64,000 nucleotides of DNA from Thalassotalea eurytherma (GTDB taxonomy: Bacteria; Pseudomonadota; Gammaproteobacteria; Enterobacterales; Alteromonadaceae). Location: the NCBI RefSeq assembly GCF_030161415.1, contig NZ_BSSU01000009.1, positions 144,750 through 208,749 on the forward strand, in the 5' to 3' direction. The translations under genes and the position numbers were made by a program. This document shows, in pieces, positions 9,262-17,527 of the stretch; the stretch's first letter is position 1; the number at the start of each line of letters is the position of its first letter. The notes beneath the pieces were generated by a model. It was given only the letters and a program-made list of their open reading frames with translations. It did no database searches and was not told the origin of the DNA.

Positions 9262-9435
9262 TACAACATTGAATAGATTTTTAGACTAGAGTTATCATGC
9301 CAGATGCAATGAGTTTTCGCATCATTAATCCTCTAGAAATTTTATTTAAAATAATTTAATTAATTTTGAACTTTTATTGGCTGAAGTACTCATAGTATAC
9401 GAGAGGCTTTATTTCCCTTAGTGTTTCATGTTTTT

Positions 9436-9468
9436 AATCGCGCTTTACCCGAAGCGCGATTTTTTTTT
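9436..9468 (+). terminator. Plus-strand intrinsic terminator without an obvious upstream gene
   Basis: Arms AATCGCGCTT and AAGCGCGATT with a 6-nt loop, followed by eight Ts on the plus strand. The gene to the left is on the minus strand, so this hairpin has no annotated plus-strand gene to end. See the finding on a possible small RNA pair. Confidence 0.7.
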
Positions 9469-9544
9469 GCCTAAAATAAATATAAAAATAATGAAATATT
9501 TTTGGATAAAAAATGAACTAATTGAGATTTAGGCTATCATAAAT

Positions 9545-9613
9545 AGTGAAAGCGAAACCTCCCTGGACTGCTTTCTTTGTTTTTACAGCGCGTTACCCTA
9601 ACGCGCTTTTTTT
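9545..9613 (+). ncRNA. Candidate small RNA ending in an intrinsic terminator
   Basis: A perfect 9-bp stem (9587-9595 with 9599-9607, loop CCC) followed by seven Ts forms a strong plus-strand terminator with no plus-strand gene before it. A TATCAT hexamer near 9536 could be a -10 element with a weak -35 (ATGAAC) about 16 nt before, giving an RNA of about 70 nt. No family was recognised. It could instead be a relic, or a terminator for read-through from the first hairpin. Confidence 0.3.
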
Positions 9614-9650
9614 CGGCCAGATTTTATTGTTTTACAATAACTTCAAGCTA

Positions 9651-11222
9651 TTATGAAGAAAAGTAATCAGCTAAAAAGTTATCAAAATTCAATGTGTCTT
9701 TTGCTTCAATACTTGCTTGCTCAGCATGTGAGGCAAGCGCGGAATCAACAAAGTGTTTCTCACTATAAAATTGGTAGTCTTTAGCAAGTAGTTCAGACTT
9801 ATACTCGGCAGCCATTGCTAGCGCTGTTTTAGTTAAGCTTTGTCCTTGTTCGACAACGCTCGATAATATTTTCGCCGATGGCGTTAACTTCGCATCGAGA
9901 ATTTTTTCTAATTCTGCATGCAATACATCTTGATAATCACTGCCACCATTAGCTTCATCTAACAACTCTGCGATAGGTTGCATATCTACAAATATTTCTT
10001 GCCCCCATTGCGAGATAGTTTTGTCCTGTCCAAAGTCATGCAGTGTTAATTCTGGATCTCGTCCTCTAACAACGACTTCATTCATATTCTTTTCAAATTG
10101 GTTTTGCGTATCACAATCTAAGGTTGGGCTTTGCGTTAATGCACAATAGGTCAGAAATATATCTAAAAACTTCACTTGTTCTATCGATATGCCCGTTGCA
10201 CTAAACGGATTGACATCAAGTGCACGCACTTCGATATATTCAACACCGCGTTGCGCAAGGGCATGTGATGGTTTTTCACCAGATTGAGTGACACGCTTAG
10301 GACGAACAGGTGAGTAAAGCTCATTTTCAATCTGCAAAACATTGCTATTTAATTGCTGATACTGACCATCTTTTTTGATACCAATTTTTTCAAATTCATC
10401 TGAGCTTACCCCCATTGCTTTCTCAACTTGCTTTAAATAATTTTCTAGCGAGTTATAGCAAATATACAAACTTGATTGAGCATTATTGGTGTAACCCAAG
10501 TCACTCATTCTTAATGACGTTGCATAAGGTAAGTAGACATAACCACTTGACGATTTTTCAAACGGTAATGAGCTCTTTCTGCCCTGCAAAAATGATGGGC
10601 AAACAGCAGGTGAGCTACCATATAGGTATGGAATTAACCAACAAAAGCGTTTGTAATTCCTGAGTAAGGCGAAATACTTATCAGACTTATAGTCCTGCAT
10701 TTTTTGTTGGTTTGCTTCAAGATCTTTTAAGGTTTGCCAAAAGCTATCAGGAAATGAAAAGTTAAAATGGATGCCTGCAATTACTTGCATCATACTGCCA
10801 TAACGATTTTTTAACCCTTGGCGATAAACTGTTTTCATCGTACCAATATTTGACTTGCCATATTGGGCTAAAGGGATTTTATTGGCATCGTCCACAAAAC
10901 ACGGCATCGATAAAGGCCAAAGCAGTTCATCGTCAATCTCAGATAGAACAAATTTCTGGATATCTTCGAGTTGGGCAATTGCAGTTTCAGGACTATCTGA
11001 AACAGGCGTGATAAATTCTAATAGATTTTCCGCATAATCTGTGGTTATTTGCCCATGCGTCAGTGCACTACCTAACGACTTATAATGAGGGTGACTGGAT
11101 AATTCACCGCGTGGCAATACACGTAACGTTTCTCGTTCAATACCGCGTGTTATCTTCGTTAATGAAGTAAATTGTTGACTGTTTCGCAATGATTGAACGA
11201 AATCTTGAATAGAAATTGACAA
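9651..11222 (-). CDS. gshA: Glutamate-cysteine ligase
   Basis: First step of glutathione synthesis: ATP-dependent joining of L-glutamate and L-cysteine. The protein has 523 residues, as usual for the proteobacterial GshA type. ITRGIERETLRV near the N-terminus is the family signature for nucleotide/glutamate binding; DYAENLLEFITPV, MQVIAGIHFNFSFPD and EYIEVRALDVNPF follow in the expected order. The start is TTG at 11222, with GGGG about 7 nt upstream. The gene is monocistronic. The 283-bp upstream region up to the NhaC gene shows no clear operator. Confidence 0.95.
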   Translation of the reverse strand: MSISIQDFVQSLRNSQQFTSLTKITRGIERETLRVLPRGELSSHPHYKSLGSALTHGQITTDYAENLLEFITPVSDSPETAIAQLEDIQKFVLSEIDDELLWPLSMPCFVDDANKIPLAQYGKSNIGTMKTVYRQGLKNRYGSMMQVIAGIHFNFSFPDSFWQTLKDLEANQQKMQDYKSDKYFALLRNYKRFCWLIPYLYGSSPAVCPSFLQGRKSSLPFEKSSSGYVYLPYATSLRMSDLGYTNNAQSSLYICYNSLENYLKQVEKAMGVSSDEFEKIGIKKDGQYQQLNSNVLQIENELYSPVRPKRVTQSGEKPSHALAQRGVEYIEVRALDVNPFSATGISIEQVKFLDIFLTYCALTQSPTLDCDTQNQFEKNMNEVVVRGRDPELTLHDFGQDKTISQWGQEIFVDMQPIAELLDEANGGSDYQDVLHAELEKILDAKLTPSAKILSSVVEQGQSLTKTALAMAAEYKSELLAKDYQFYSEKHFVDSALASHAEQASIEAKDTLNFDNFLADYFSS

Positions 11223-11505
11223 AGTGGCCCCAAAAATACAACTGTATTAGTAGTGATATGTTAGGGTTTATATGCGGTTATCAACCCTAAAAGTAATTTA
11301 ATACAAATTAAATGCTTAACTTTAGCCGAATAAGCTAAATGCAACAAAGAAACGCCAGCAATATTAGCAAATATTTACCCCATGAAATAGCGAGTAAACT
11401 AAAAAGCTTAGCAATAACTTATAGCTAAACAAGAATAAACAGTACCTTAGAACGGCTCATTACGTTAAAGTAACACCAGTTAAAATAATAATTACCCATT
11501 CGAAA

Positions 11506-12867
11506 ATGCAAGACTCTCCACTTAGTTTACTACCTCCTTTAGTTGCAATTATTGTCGCGGTTTGGCGCCGAAATGCGTTACTCGCATTATTTGTTGGTTT
11601 GTTGCTATGTTTTATCATGATCAACGACTGGCAAGTTTTTTCAGGACTAACGGCTACTTCTACAGGAATCGCTTCTGTATTCAACTCAACCTACAACGTT
11701 TATATTGTTGTTTTCAGTTTACTCATTGGCGCTTTAGTTACCTTATTAAATAGCTCTGGGGCTGTTAACGGCTTTATCGAAAGTTTGGCCAACTTAAACT
11801 TGGTTAAAAATTCAAGGCAAGCGAGCTTGTTGCCCACGGTTATTGGTAGTGCCATTTTTACCGATACGAACCTAAGTATGTTTACTGCTGGCACAGCTTC
11901 TCAAAAGCTATTTGATAAATATCGCATTTCTCGTGCACGTTTAGCTTACTTAATTGACTCAACGTGTTCGCCAATTAGCATATTGTTTCTAATAAATGGT
12001 TGGGGCGCCTATGTTTTAGGGCTTTTAGATAGCTATGAGCTTAACGATCCAGTTGGCGTACTCATTGGCACAATAGGCTATAACTTTTATGCCATCATCG
12101 CTGTCGGGTTAGCCTACTTCACCGCCTATTCTGGTAAGGAGTTTGGACCGCTTGCACAAGCAAAATTAACCAACATCAAAAACTCAGCTTATGAATCGAC
12201 TAGAACAGCTCCTGCTTTCGTCATGTGGGCACCGTTAATCACTCTTATAGCATTAACGCTAGTACTACTGCTCATTACCGGCGACGGCGATATTCGCCGA
12301 GGTTCAGGCGCTTTTTCGGTATTTTGGGCTATCGTAACCGCTTTAACGTTTCTGATTGTTCTTATTATGGCAAACCGCCTAATGCCTCCAAAAGAAGTGC
12401 TTTCTACTGCCCTTGTGGGTATTAAAAGCATGTTGATACCCGTTAGTATCCTTGTTTTATCCTTTGCCTTTGGTGATGCAGTTAAAGCACTCGGAACAGG
12501 TATTTATGCCAGCAATATTTTAGCCAATGATCTGCCTCTATTTTTACTAGCGCCTATTCTATTTATTGTTGCTGGTTTCATGGCATTTGCTACCGGGACT
12601 TCTTGGGGTACCTTTGCGATTTTAATACCCATAGCAGTGCCAATTGCAATAGATACAGGCTTGCCCGTACCATATTTAGTTGCTGCAGTTTTAGGTGGCG
12701 GTGTATTCGGTGATCATGCATCTCCAATATCAGACTCGACCGTTGTTGCATCGATCGCAAGTGGCTGTGACCATATTGAACATGTTAAAACTCAGCTGCC
12801 ATATACCTTTTTTGCTGCAATAGTCTCGATTCTTATTTATGGCGCTTTAGGTTTGTCTTTCTCATGA
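11506..12867 (+). CDS. NhaC-family Na+/H+ antiporter
   Basis: A 453-residue protein with about 11-12 membrane segments. SAIFTDTNLSMFTAGTASQ and AFATGTSWGTFAILIPIAV, GGGVFGDHASPISDSTV are hallmark stretches of the NhaC/ArsB-NhaD-like antiporters. The protein probably exchanges sodium for protons at the inner membrane, in keeping with a marine host; the exact substrate (Na+ or an amino acid pair) is not readable. Its TGA stop overlaps the start of the next gene (ATGA), so translational coupling is likely. Confidence 0.85.
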   Translation: MQDSPLSLLPPLVAIIVAVWRRNALLALFVGLLLCFIMINDWQVFSGLTATSTGIASVFNSTYNVYIVVFSLLIGALVTLLNSSGAVNGFIESLANLNLVKNSRQASLLPTVIGSAIFTDTNLSMFTAGTASQKLFDKYRISRARLAYLIDSTCSPISILFLINGWGAYVLGLLDSYELNDPVGVLIGTIGYNFYAIIAVGLAYFTAYSGKEFGPLAQAKLTNIKNSAYESTRTAPAFVMWAPLITLIALTLVLLLITGDGDIRRGSGAFSVFWAIVTALTFLIVLIMANRLMPPKEVLSTALVGIKSMLIPVSILVLSFAFGDAVKALGTGIYASNILANDLPLFLLAPILFIVAGFMAFATGTSWGTFAILIPIAVPIAIDTGLPVPYLVAAVLGGGVFGDHASPISDSTVVASIASGCDHIEHVKTQLPYTFFAAIVSILIYGALGLSFS

Positions 12868-13547
12868 TAGAGATTATTGCTGAGCATGAAGACTTTTACA
12901 TAGTAAATAAACCTTCTAACGTTAATTTTCACGACGAAGGAAAACTTGGCGAAGGCTTTTTTAACCAAGCAGCATCACAACTATCAGGTAGTTCACTCTA
13001 TCCTGTACACCGGTTAGATAAATTAACATCTGGATTAGTCATTTTAGCCAAAAGCAAATCTAGTGCAGCGGCCTTCCAAGAGCTGTTTTCACAACATCAA
13101 ATACAGAAATACTATCTTGCGATAAGTTGTCAAAAACCGAAAAAGAAACAAGGAACGATAAAAGGTGACATGAGCAAAAGCCGACGTGGCGCTTATAAGT
13201 TACTTAGAACTGCAGAAAATCCTGCTATATCGTCTTTTTTTTCTGCTAGCATTGGGCAAGGAGTACGATTATTTATCGTTAAACCTTTAACAGGCAAGAC
13301 ACATCAAATTCGCATAGCGCTTGCCAGTATAGCCGCTCCAATCTTAGGTGATTATCTTTATGCTAAAGGTGCTAATCAGGATGCTGACAGAGGCTATTTA
13401 CATGCATACCAACTCCATTTCAATTGGCAAGGACAAGCATTGTCATTTGTTTGCTCACCAACACATGGTCAGCAATTTTTAACCAGGCCTTGCCTAGAAA
13501 AAATAGAGCAATGGAAAAATGTAGAGGATTTACCTTGGCCTAAATAA
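12864..13547 (+). CDS. RluA-family pseudouridine synthase (TIGR01621-like)
   Basis: A 227-residue RNA pseudouridine synthase. The catalytic motif HRLDKLTSG (Asp in RLD) is near residue 50, followed by KYYLAI and PLTGKTHQIRIAL. There is no S4 domain, so it is the short RluA-type form. It overlaps the NhaC stop by 4 bp. Which rRNA or tRNA uridine it modifies cannot be read. A bidirectional terminator follows. Confidence 0.87.
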   Translation: MIEIIAEHEDFYIVNKPSNVNFHDEGKLGEGFFNQAASQLSGSSLYPVHRLDKLTSGLVILAKSKSSAAAFQELFSQHQIQKYYLAISCQKPKKKQGTIKGDMSKSRRGAYKLLRTAENPAISSFFSASIGQGVRLFIVKPLTGKTHQIRIALASIAAPILGDYLYAKGANQDADRGYLHAYQLHFNWQGQALSFVCSPTHGQQFLTRPCLEKIEQWKNVEDLPWPK

Positions 13548-13565
13548 TGATTAATGCCATGTAAT

Positions 13566-13595
13566 AAAAAGCCGAACTTTCGTTCGGCTTTTTTT
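13566..13595. terminator. Bidirectional terminator between convergent genes
   Basis: Arms GCCGAAC and GTTCGGC with loop TTTC, A run on the left and seven Ts on the right, between the pseudouridine synthase (+) and the NSS transporter (-). Confidence 0.85.
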
Positions 13596-13597
13596 GT

Positions 13598-14947
13598 TTA
13601 GATAAGCGAGTGGACAAATACTGCTGCAATGGCGATAGGGCAAACAAATTTGACATACCATGGCCATATTTTCCAAAACAGGCTTGATTCAACTTCATCG
13701 TAGCCTTGCTTAATTTCCTCTAAAATGGCGTTTCGATGCCAAATCCAACCAGCAAAAACACAGACCAGCATCGCAATAATCGGCTGACCATATTGCGTTG
13801 AAATAATCGCGACAAGGTCAAGCATGAAACTAATATTAAAAACAATGACGATACTTAACACTAAAATAGCTAAACCAATAAATAGCGTTGCTCTCTCACG
13901 CCCAATACCATGACGCTCTACTGCATAGGATACCGGGCCTTCTAACATTGAAATTGATGATGTTAGTGCCGCAATAGACATGAGAACGAAGAACGCAAAA
14001 CCGACAAACAAGCCCATACTCCCCATTGAATCAAACAAGGTTGGTAATACTTTAAATACTAACGTCGCACCTTCTAGCAGCTTTCCATCATCAGAGAAAA
14101 TTTGAACGCCTTGTGCCTGCGCTACATACATTGAAGGAATAATAAGTAAGCCCGCAAGAAACGCGATTGAAATATCAATTAACGTCACTTGAGCACCGAT
14201 GCTCACCATATTTTCTGTCTTAGCAATGTATGAACCATAGATGATCATTACACTGGTACCTAACGATAGTGAAAAGAATGCCTGACCAAGTGCACTTAAA
14301 ATTAAACTCGGCTCGAGTACACGTGAAAAATCAGGGTTTAAATATGCATTAAGTCCTTCATCTGCGCCTTTAAGCGTTAAAACGTAAGCAATTAATAAAA
14401 CAAGTAAACCTATCATCATCGGCATTAATCGCTTAGACCACTTTTCAATGCCCTGCTCTACACCTCGACGAATAATTAAAATGGTAAGCCCCATAAATGC
14501 AACGGTGAAAGCCAAATTACGCACTAATGACTGCTCAACTAACCAATCTGCCGCTTCAGTTGCACCAGCTAAACGAGCAATAGGCTCTATAGCATAGGAC
14601 ATCATCCAACCAGCGAGAATACCGTAGAAGCTTAGGATCAGTGCAGCACAAATTATCCCGCCAAAACCAACAACAAAAGCAAAGCGCTTTTGCCAAAGGG
14701 TACGAGACATTTTTTGCAGAGAGGTAACAGCATTGGCTTGACCATAACGACCAATTAGAATTTCGGCCATAAATGCAGGATAAGCCAAGCAGAAAGCTAA
14801 GATAAGATAAACGAAAACAAACGCTGCTCCACCATTAGTGGCTGTTTGTGTTGGGAAGCCCCAAATATTACCAAGCCCTACAGCAGAGCCAGCTGCAGCC
14901 ATAATAAAGCCGATTCGAGAGCTAAACGCTCCTCTAGATACACCCAT
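13598..14947 (-). CDS. NSS-family sodium-dependent transporter
   Basis: The protein has 449 residues and about 11-12 membrane segments. AGSAVGLGNIWGFP in the first helix is the unmistakable SLC6/LeuT sodium- and substrate-binding motif. FSLSLGTSVMIIYGSY and the ALTSSISMLEGP stretch fit helices 6-8. Bacterial members import amino acids with sodium; the substrate is unknown here. Monocistronic and convergent with the pseudouridine synthase. Confidence 0.92.
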   Translation of the reverse strand: MGVSRGAFSSRIGFIMAAAGSAVGLGNIWGFPTQTATNGGAAFVFVYLILAFCLAYPAFMAEILIGRYGQANAVTSLQKMSRTLWQKRFAFVVGFGGIICAALILSFYGILAGWMMSYAIEPIARLAGATEAADWLVEQSLVRNLAFTVAFMGLTILIIRRGVEQGIEKWSKRLMPMMIGLLVLLIAYVLTLKGADEGLNAYLNPDFSRVLEPSLILSALGQAFFSLSLGTSVMIIYGSYIAKTENMVSIGAQVTLIDISIAFLAGLLIIPSMYVAQAQGVQIFSDDGKLLEGATLVFKVLPTLFDSMGSMGLFVGFAFFVLMSIAALTSSISMLEGPVSYAVERHGIGRERATLFIGLAILVLSIVIVFNISFMLDLVAIISTQYGQPIIAMLVCVFAGWIWHRNAILEEIKQGYDEVESSLFWKIWPWYVKFVCPIAIAAVFVHSLI

Positions 14948-15145
14948 GAAATTTTACTTCTAATTTAATTGTTATAGTAATCAACATAATGTACTGAATG
15001 TAAATTTAAAAAAACAGCACTAATGTGTAATATTGCGGGTTTAGTTAGCAAATGAACAAGTTTTAAACTGTAAAGGAAATGCTACTAAAAGCGTTTACAG
15101 TGATTTTACGCTTTAGCAATTTCGGCTGGTTCACTTAACATTAAA

Positions 15146-15166
15146 AAGGAGGCTAATGCCCCCTTT
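15146..15166 (-). terminator. Terminator of yajQ
   Basis: Read on the minus strand, AAAGGGGG pairs with CCTCCTTT (one G-U pair) around a 5-6-nt loop and is followed by Ts, a few bases after the yajQ stop. Confidence 0.65.
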
Positions 15167-15171
15167 ATAAA

Positions 15172-15654
15172 TTAATCTTTAAAGTTGGTGAACTGAAAGC
15201 TTTGTTCTAGTTCCCCTTCTTTTACGGCACGCATAACCGCTTGCAGATCGTCACGTTTTTTACCCGTAACACGCACTTTATCGCCTTGAATAGACGCTTG
15301 CACTTTCAGCTTGCTATCTTTTATCAACTTGACTACTTGCTTGGCAACGGGTTGTTCGATACCTTCTTTAAAAGTAATCGGCGCCGATACTGTTTTACCT
15401 GAGTGATTAAAGTCACCTACAGTTAACGCTTTAGCGTCTATATTACGTTTAGCTAACTGCCCTCGAAACATATCGACTAATTGATTAAGTTGAAAATCTA
15501 ATTCTGCCTTAATTGTCGCGATAGGTGACTTCCATTCTATTGATGCGTCTACGCCTCTAAAATCAAAACGTGTTGCTAATTCACGTGTTGTATTTTCAAC
15601 GGCATTGCGCACTTCTTCCAAATTTGTTTCCGAAACGATATCTAATGATGGCAT
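15172..15654 (-). CDS. yajQ: YajQ-family nucleotide/c-di-GMP-binding protein
   Basis: The protein has 160 residues, the usual length. It starts [19 protein letters not shown] and has the family stretch [12 protein letters not shown], then [20 protein letters not shown] and [15 protein letters not shown]. YajQ proteins fold as two ferredoxin-like halves; Xanthomonas and Pseudomonas members bind cyclic di-GMP and affect transcription. The window also contains two HD-GYP proteins, but no direct link is visible. Monocistronic. Confidence 0.93.
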   Translation of the reverse strand: MPSLDIVSETNLEEVRNAVENTTRELATRFDFRGVDASIEWKSPIATIKAELDFQLNQLVDMFRGQLAKRNIDAKALTVGDFNHSGKTVSAPITFKEGIEQPVAKQVVKLIKDSKLKVQASIQGDKVRVTGKKRDDLQAVMRAVKEGELEQSFQFTNFKD

Positions 15655-15778
15655 AACGCCCTCTTCTTTATAATTGAACTTGTTGCTAGTTTATCAAAGG
15701 CTATTTTTATAACCAAGACGTTATCACTTCACCGATAGTTTTTTCGTCTATTCGTGATATTATGAACTCCCTTTAAAA

Positions 15779-16150
15779 TTGCATCTAATTATTGTGAAAA
15801 GTCGTCAACAACTCTTATTTTTCTTATTTTTTGTATTGTTCATCACCGGTATCTTTCTTTCAACAGAAACAAATTCTACGGTTTTTCAACACACCCAAAT
15901 TGACACTATTGGTCATTTTATTAGCTTTTTTTGTTTGGCTTGGTTTCTTAACGCGTTTTTAAAGCTTTCATTAATTTTGCTTACACCAACACTTATTGTT
16001 TTTGGCGGATTAACCGAACTTGGTCAACTTTATTTGGGTTTTCGTAATGGTGAATTTAGCGATTTTTTTGCTGATGTCTTAGGTGTGTTGTTTTTTGTAC
16101 TATTGCGATGGGTAGCAATGATGTACGGCTATAGTTTAAAGAAAAAATGA
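15779..16150 (+). CDS. VanZ-like membrane protein
   Basis: A 123-residue protein with about four membrane helices. DTIGHFISFFCLAWFL, GGLTELGQLYLGFRNGEFSDFFADVLGV match the VanZ-like pattern (conserved GH, E, and D-x-x-A-N/D). Function in this family is poorly known outside VanZ teicoplanin resistance. The first candidate start is TTG 15779 and a GTG lies at 15794; neither has a good Shine-Dalgarno, so the start is uncertain. The stop overlaps the next gene (ATGA). Confidence 0.75.
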   Translation: MHLIIVKSRQQLLFFLFFVLFITGIFLSTETNSTVFQHTQIDTIGHFISFFCLAWFLNAFLKLSLILLTPTLIVFGGLTELGQLYLGFRNGEFSDFFADVLGVLFFVLLRWVAMMYGYSLKKK

Positions 16151-17055
16151 AACTCGTTATCATTGGCGCAGGTGCTATCGGGCTTCTGTTATATAAACAA
16201 CTAAATACCACGCTAAAAAGGCCAAACCAACTTGCGCTTTTAACGCGAACTAACAGTGAAAATAATAACGCACTGCTTTCCTATCAGGATATTGATAATC
16301 ATGAGCAAAAGATCAAAATCAACTATGCAAGTTTAATCGACTTACAATGTGCAGATGTTGTAATCGTTTGCGTAAAAGCATTTCATGTAAATGCAGTGAT
16401 CACGCACTACCAAAAAGATATTAACCCTCAGGCGTCAATTGTGCTGTGCCATAATGGCATGGGCGTATTCGAAGAGTTACCACAAAATTTAACTAACCGT
16501 CAGCCTTTCTATGCACTATTAACGACACACGGCAGTCGAAAAGATAAAGCAATGGCGATTACCCATACAGGAAACGGGGTGTATGACCTCGGCTGTTTAA
16601 ATAGCGAATTGCATCCGCTAGATGTATCCATAAAAGATCTATTTATGAATAGTTTAGCAAACTGTACCTTCCATCAAAATATTAGACTGAAGCAATGGCA
16701 AAAGCTTGCTGTTAACTGTGTGATCAATCCTATAACAGCGATAAACAAGATACCTAATGGTGAGATTTTAAATACATGCTATGGTGCGCTGCGCCGCGAA
16801 TTAATAGAAGAATTTGTTGCTATCGCAGAACTAGCGGGGATAAGTTTTGATGTGAATGAAGTCAATGAAACGGTTGAACATGTCGCCATTAGTACAGCTA
16901 AAAATACCTCTTCAATGCTGAGTGATGTGTTAGCTAATCGAAAAACTGAAATTACTTATATTAATGGCTTTTTGTTAGATGTAGCAGGCAAATATAATCA
17001 ACGTGAACTTGCAAAAACTCATCAGGCAATTTATCAACAAATTACGAACCTTTAA
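16147..17055 (+). CDS. panE: 2-dehydropantoate 2-reductase family protein
   Basis: A 302-residue protein. MKLVIIGAGAIGLLLYKQL is the NADPH-binding Rossmann start of PanE (GxGxxG). DVVIVCVKAF and LCHNGMG follow as expected, and the C-terminal helical domain has KLAVNCVINPITAI with the conserved Lys-x-x-x-N. PanE reduces ketopantoate to pantoate in pantothenate synthesis. Paralogues exist, so assignment as the dedicated enzyme is probable and not certain. It overlaps the VanZ-like gene by 4 bp. Confidence 0.83.
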   Translation: MKLVIIGAGAIGLLLYKQLNTTLKRPNQLALLTRTNSENNNALLSYQDIDNHEQKIKINYASLIDLQCADVVIVCVKAFHVNAVITHYQKDINPQASIVLCHNGMGVFEELPQNLTNRQPFYALLTTHGSRKDKAMAITHTGNGVYDLGCLNSELHPLDVSIKDLFMNSLANCTFHQNIRLKQWQKLAVNCVINPITAINKIPNGEILNTCYGALRRELIEEFVAIAELAGISFDVNEVNETVEHVAISTAKNTSSMLSDVLANRKTEITYINGFLLDVAGKYNQRELAKTHQAIYQQITNL

Positions 17056-17060
17056 CTAGC

Positions 17061-17423
17061 TTAGAGCCTTTGTCCATTAGATGTTAAGCGCTCGCTATCC
17101 AATAATTGTTTTGCCGTTTTTTGTTTCGACAGCATTTTTTGTGTTTGGGTCGCTTTTTTACTATTCGGCCCATTAACCACATGTGTAGTATTTAAATTAT
17201 TTACTGCTATATCGTTGGGCAAATTGTCTTGCTCTCTCACAACTTTATCTAACTGTTTTTTAGTTGCATAAAGTTCTCGCTCTAGCCAATTATAGTCTTC
17301 TTCTTTATCTAACAGCATTTTCGTCAGTTTTGCATTTTCAGCTGACATTTTAGTAAAGCCAATTGCAAGATAACTAGTTGTAATAAATAGTACTAAAATA
17401 AATGCCCCAATCGCCTTTTTCAT
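17061..17423 (-). CDS. Small membrane-anchored coiled-coil protein
   Basis: Unrecognised. The start is taken at ATG 17423 (MKKAIGAFILVLF), which has a strong AAGGAG 5 nt upstream; the frame stays open 21 codons further. The 120-residue product has an N-terminal membrane segment or signal anchor (residues 4-20), a helical charged stretch likely to be coiled coil (about 30-65), and a polar C-terminus. It lies downstream of the giant lipoprotein gene on the same strand but behind a hairpin, so co-transcription is uncertain. Confidence 0.6.
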   Translation of the reverse strand: MKKAIGAFILVLFITTSYLAIGFTKMSAENAKLTKMLLDKEEDYNWLERELYATKKQLDKVVREQDNLPNDIAVNNLNTTHVVNGPNSKKATQTQKMLSKQKTAKQLLDSERLTSNGQRL

Positions 17424-17440
17424 TTTAACTCCTTGATAAA

Positions 17441-17465
17441 AGGCGAGCCTAGCTCGCCTATTTTT
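17441..17465. terminator. Hairpin upstream of the coiled-coil gene
   Basis: Perfect arms AGGCGAGC and GCTCGCCT with a 3-nt loop. It sits between the giant lipoprotein gene and the Shine-Dalgarno of the coiled-coil gene. T runs are short on both sides (five Ts on plus, three on minus), so it may terminate or attenuate. Confidence 0.55.
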
Positions 17466-17483
17466 CCTTAATTCATTATGGCA

Positions 17484-17518
17484 CATCAGCTTTTTAAACG
17501 AGGTTTAAAAAGCTGATG
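17484..17518 (-). terminator. 16-bp perfect hairpin just after the giant lipoprotein gene
   Basis: CATCAGCTTTTTAAAC (17484-17499) pairs perfectly with 17503-17518 around a 3-nt loop, about 10 nt past the stop codon of the large gene. No T tract follows on the minus strand, so it may protect the 7.8-kb mRNA end as much as terminate it. Confidence 0.55.
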
Positions 17519-17527
17519 TTTACGCAA

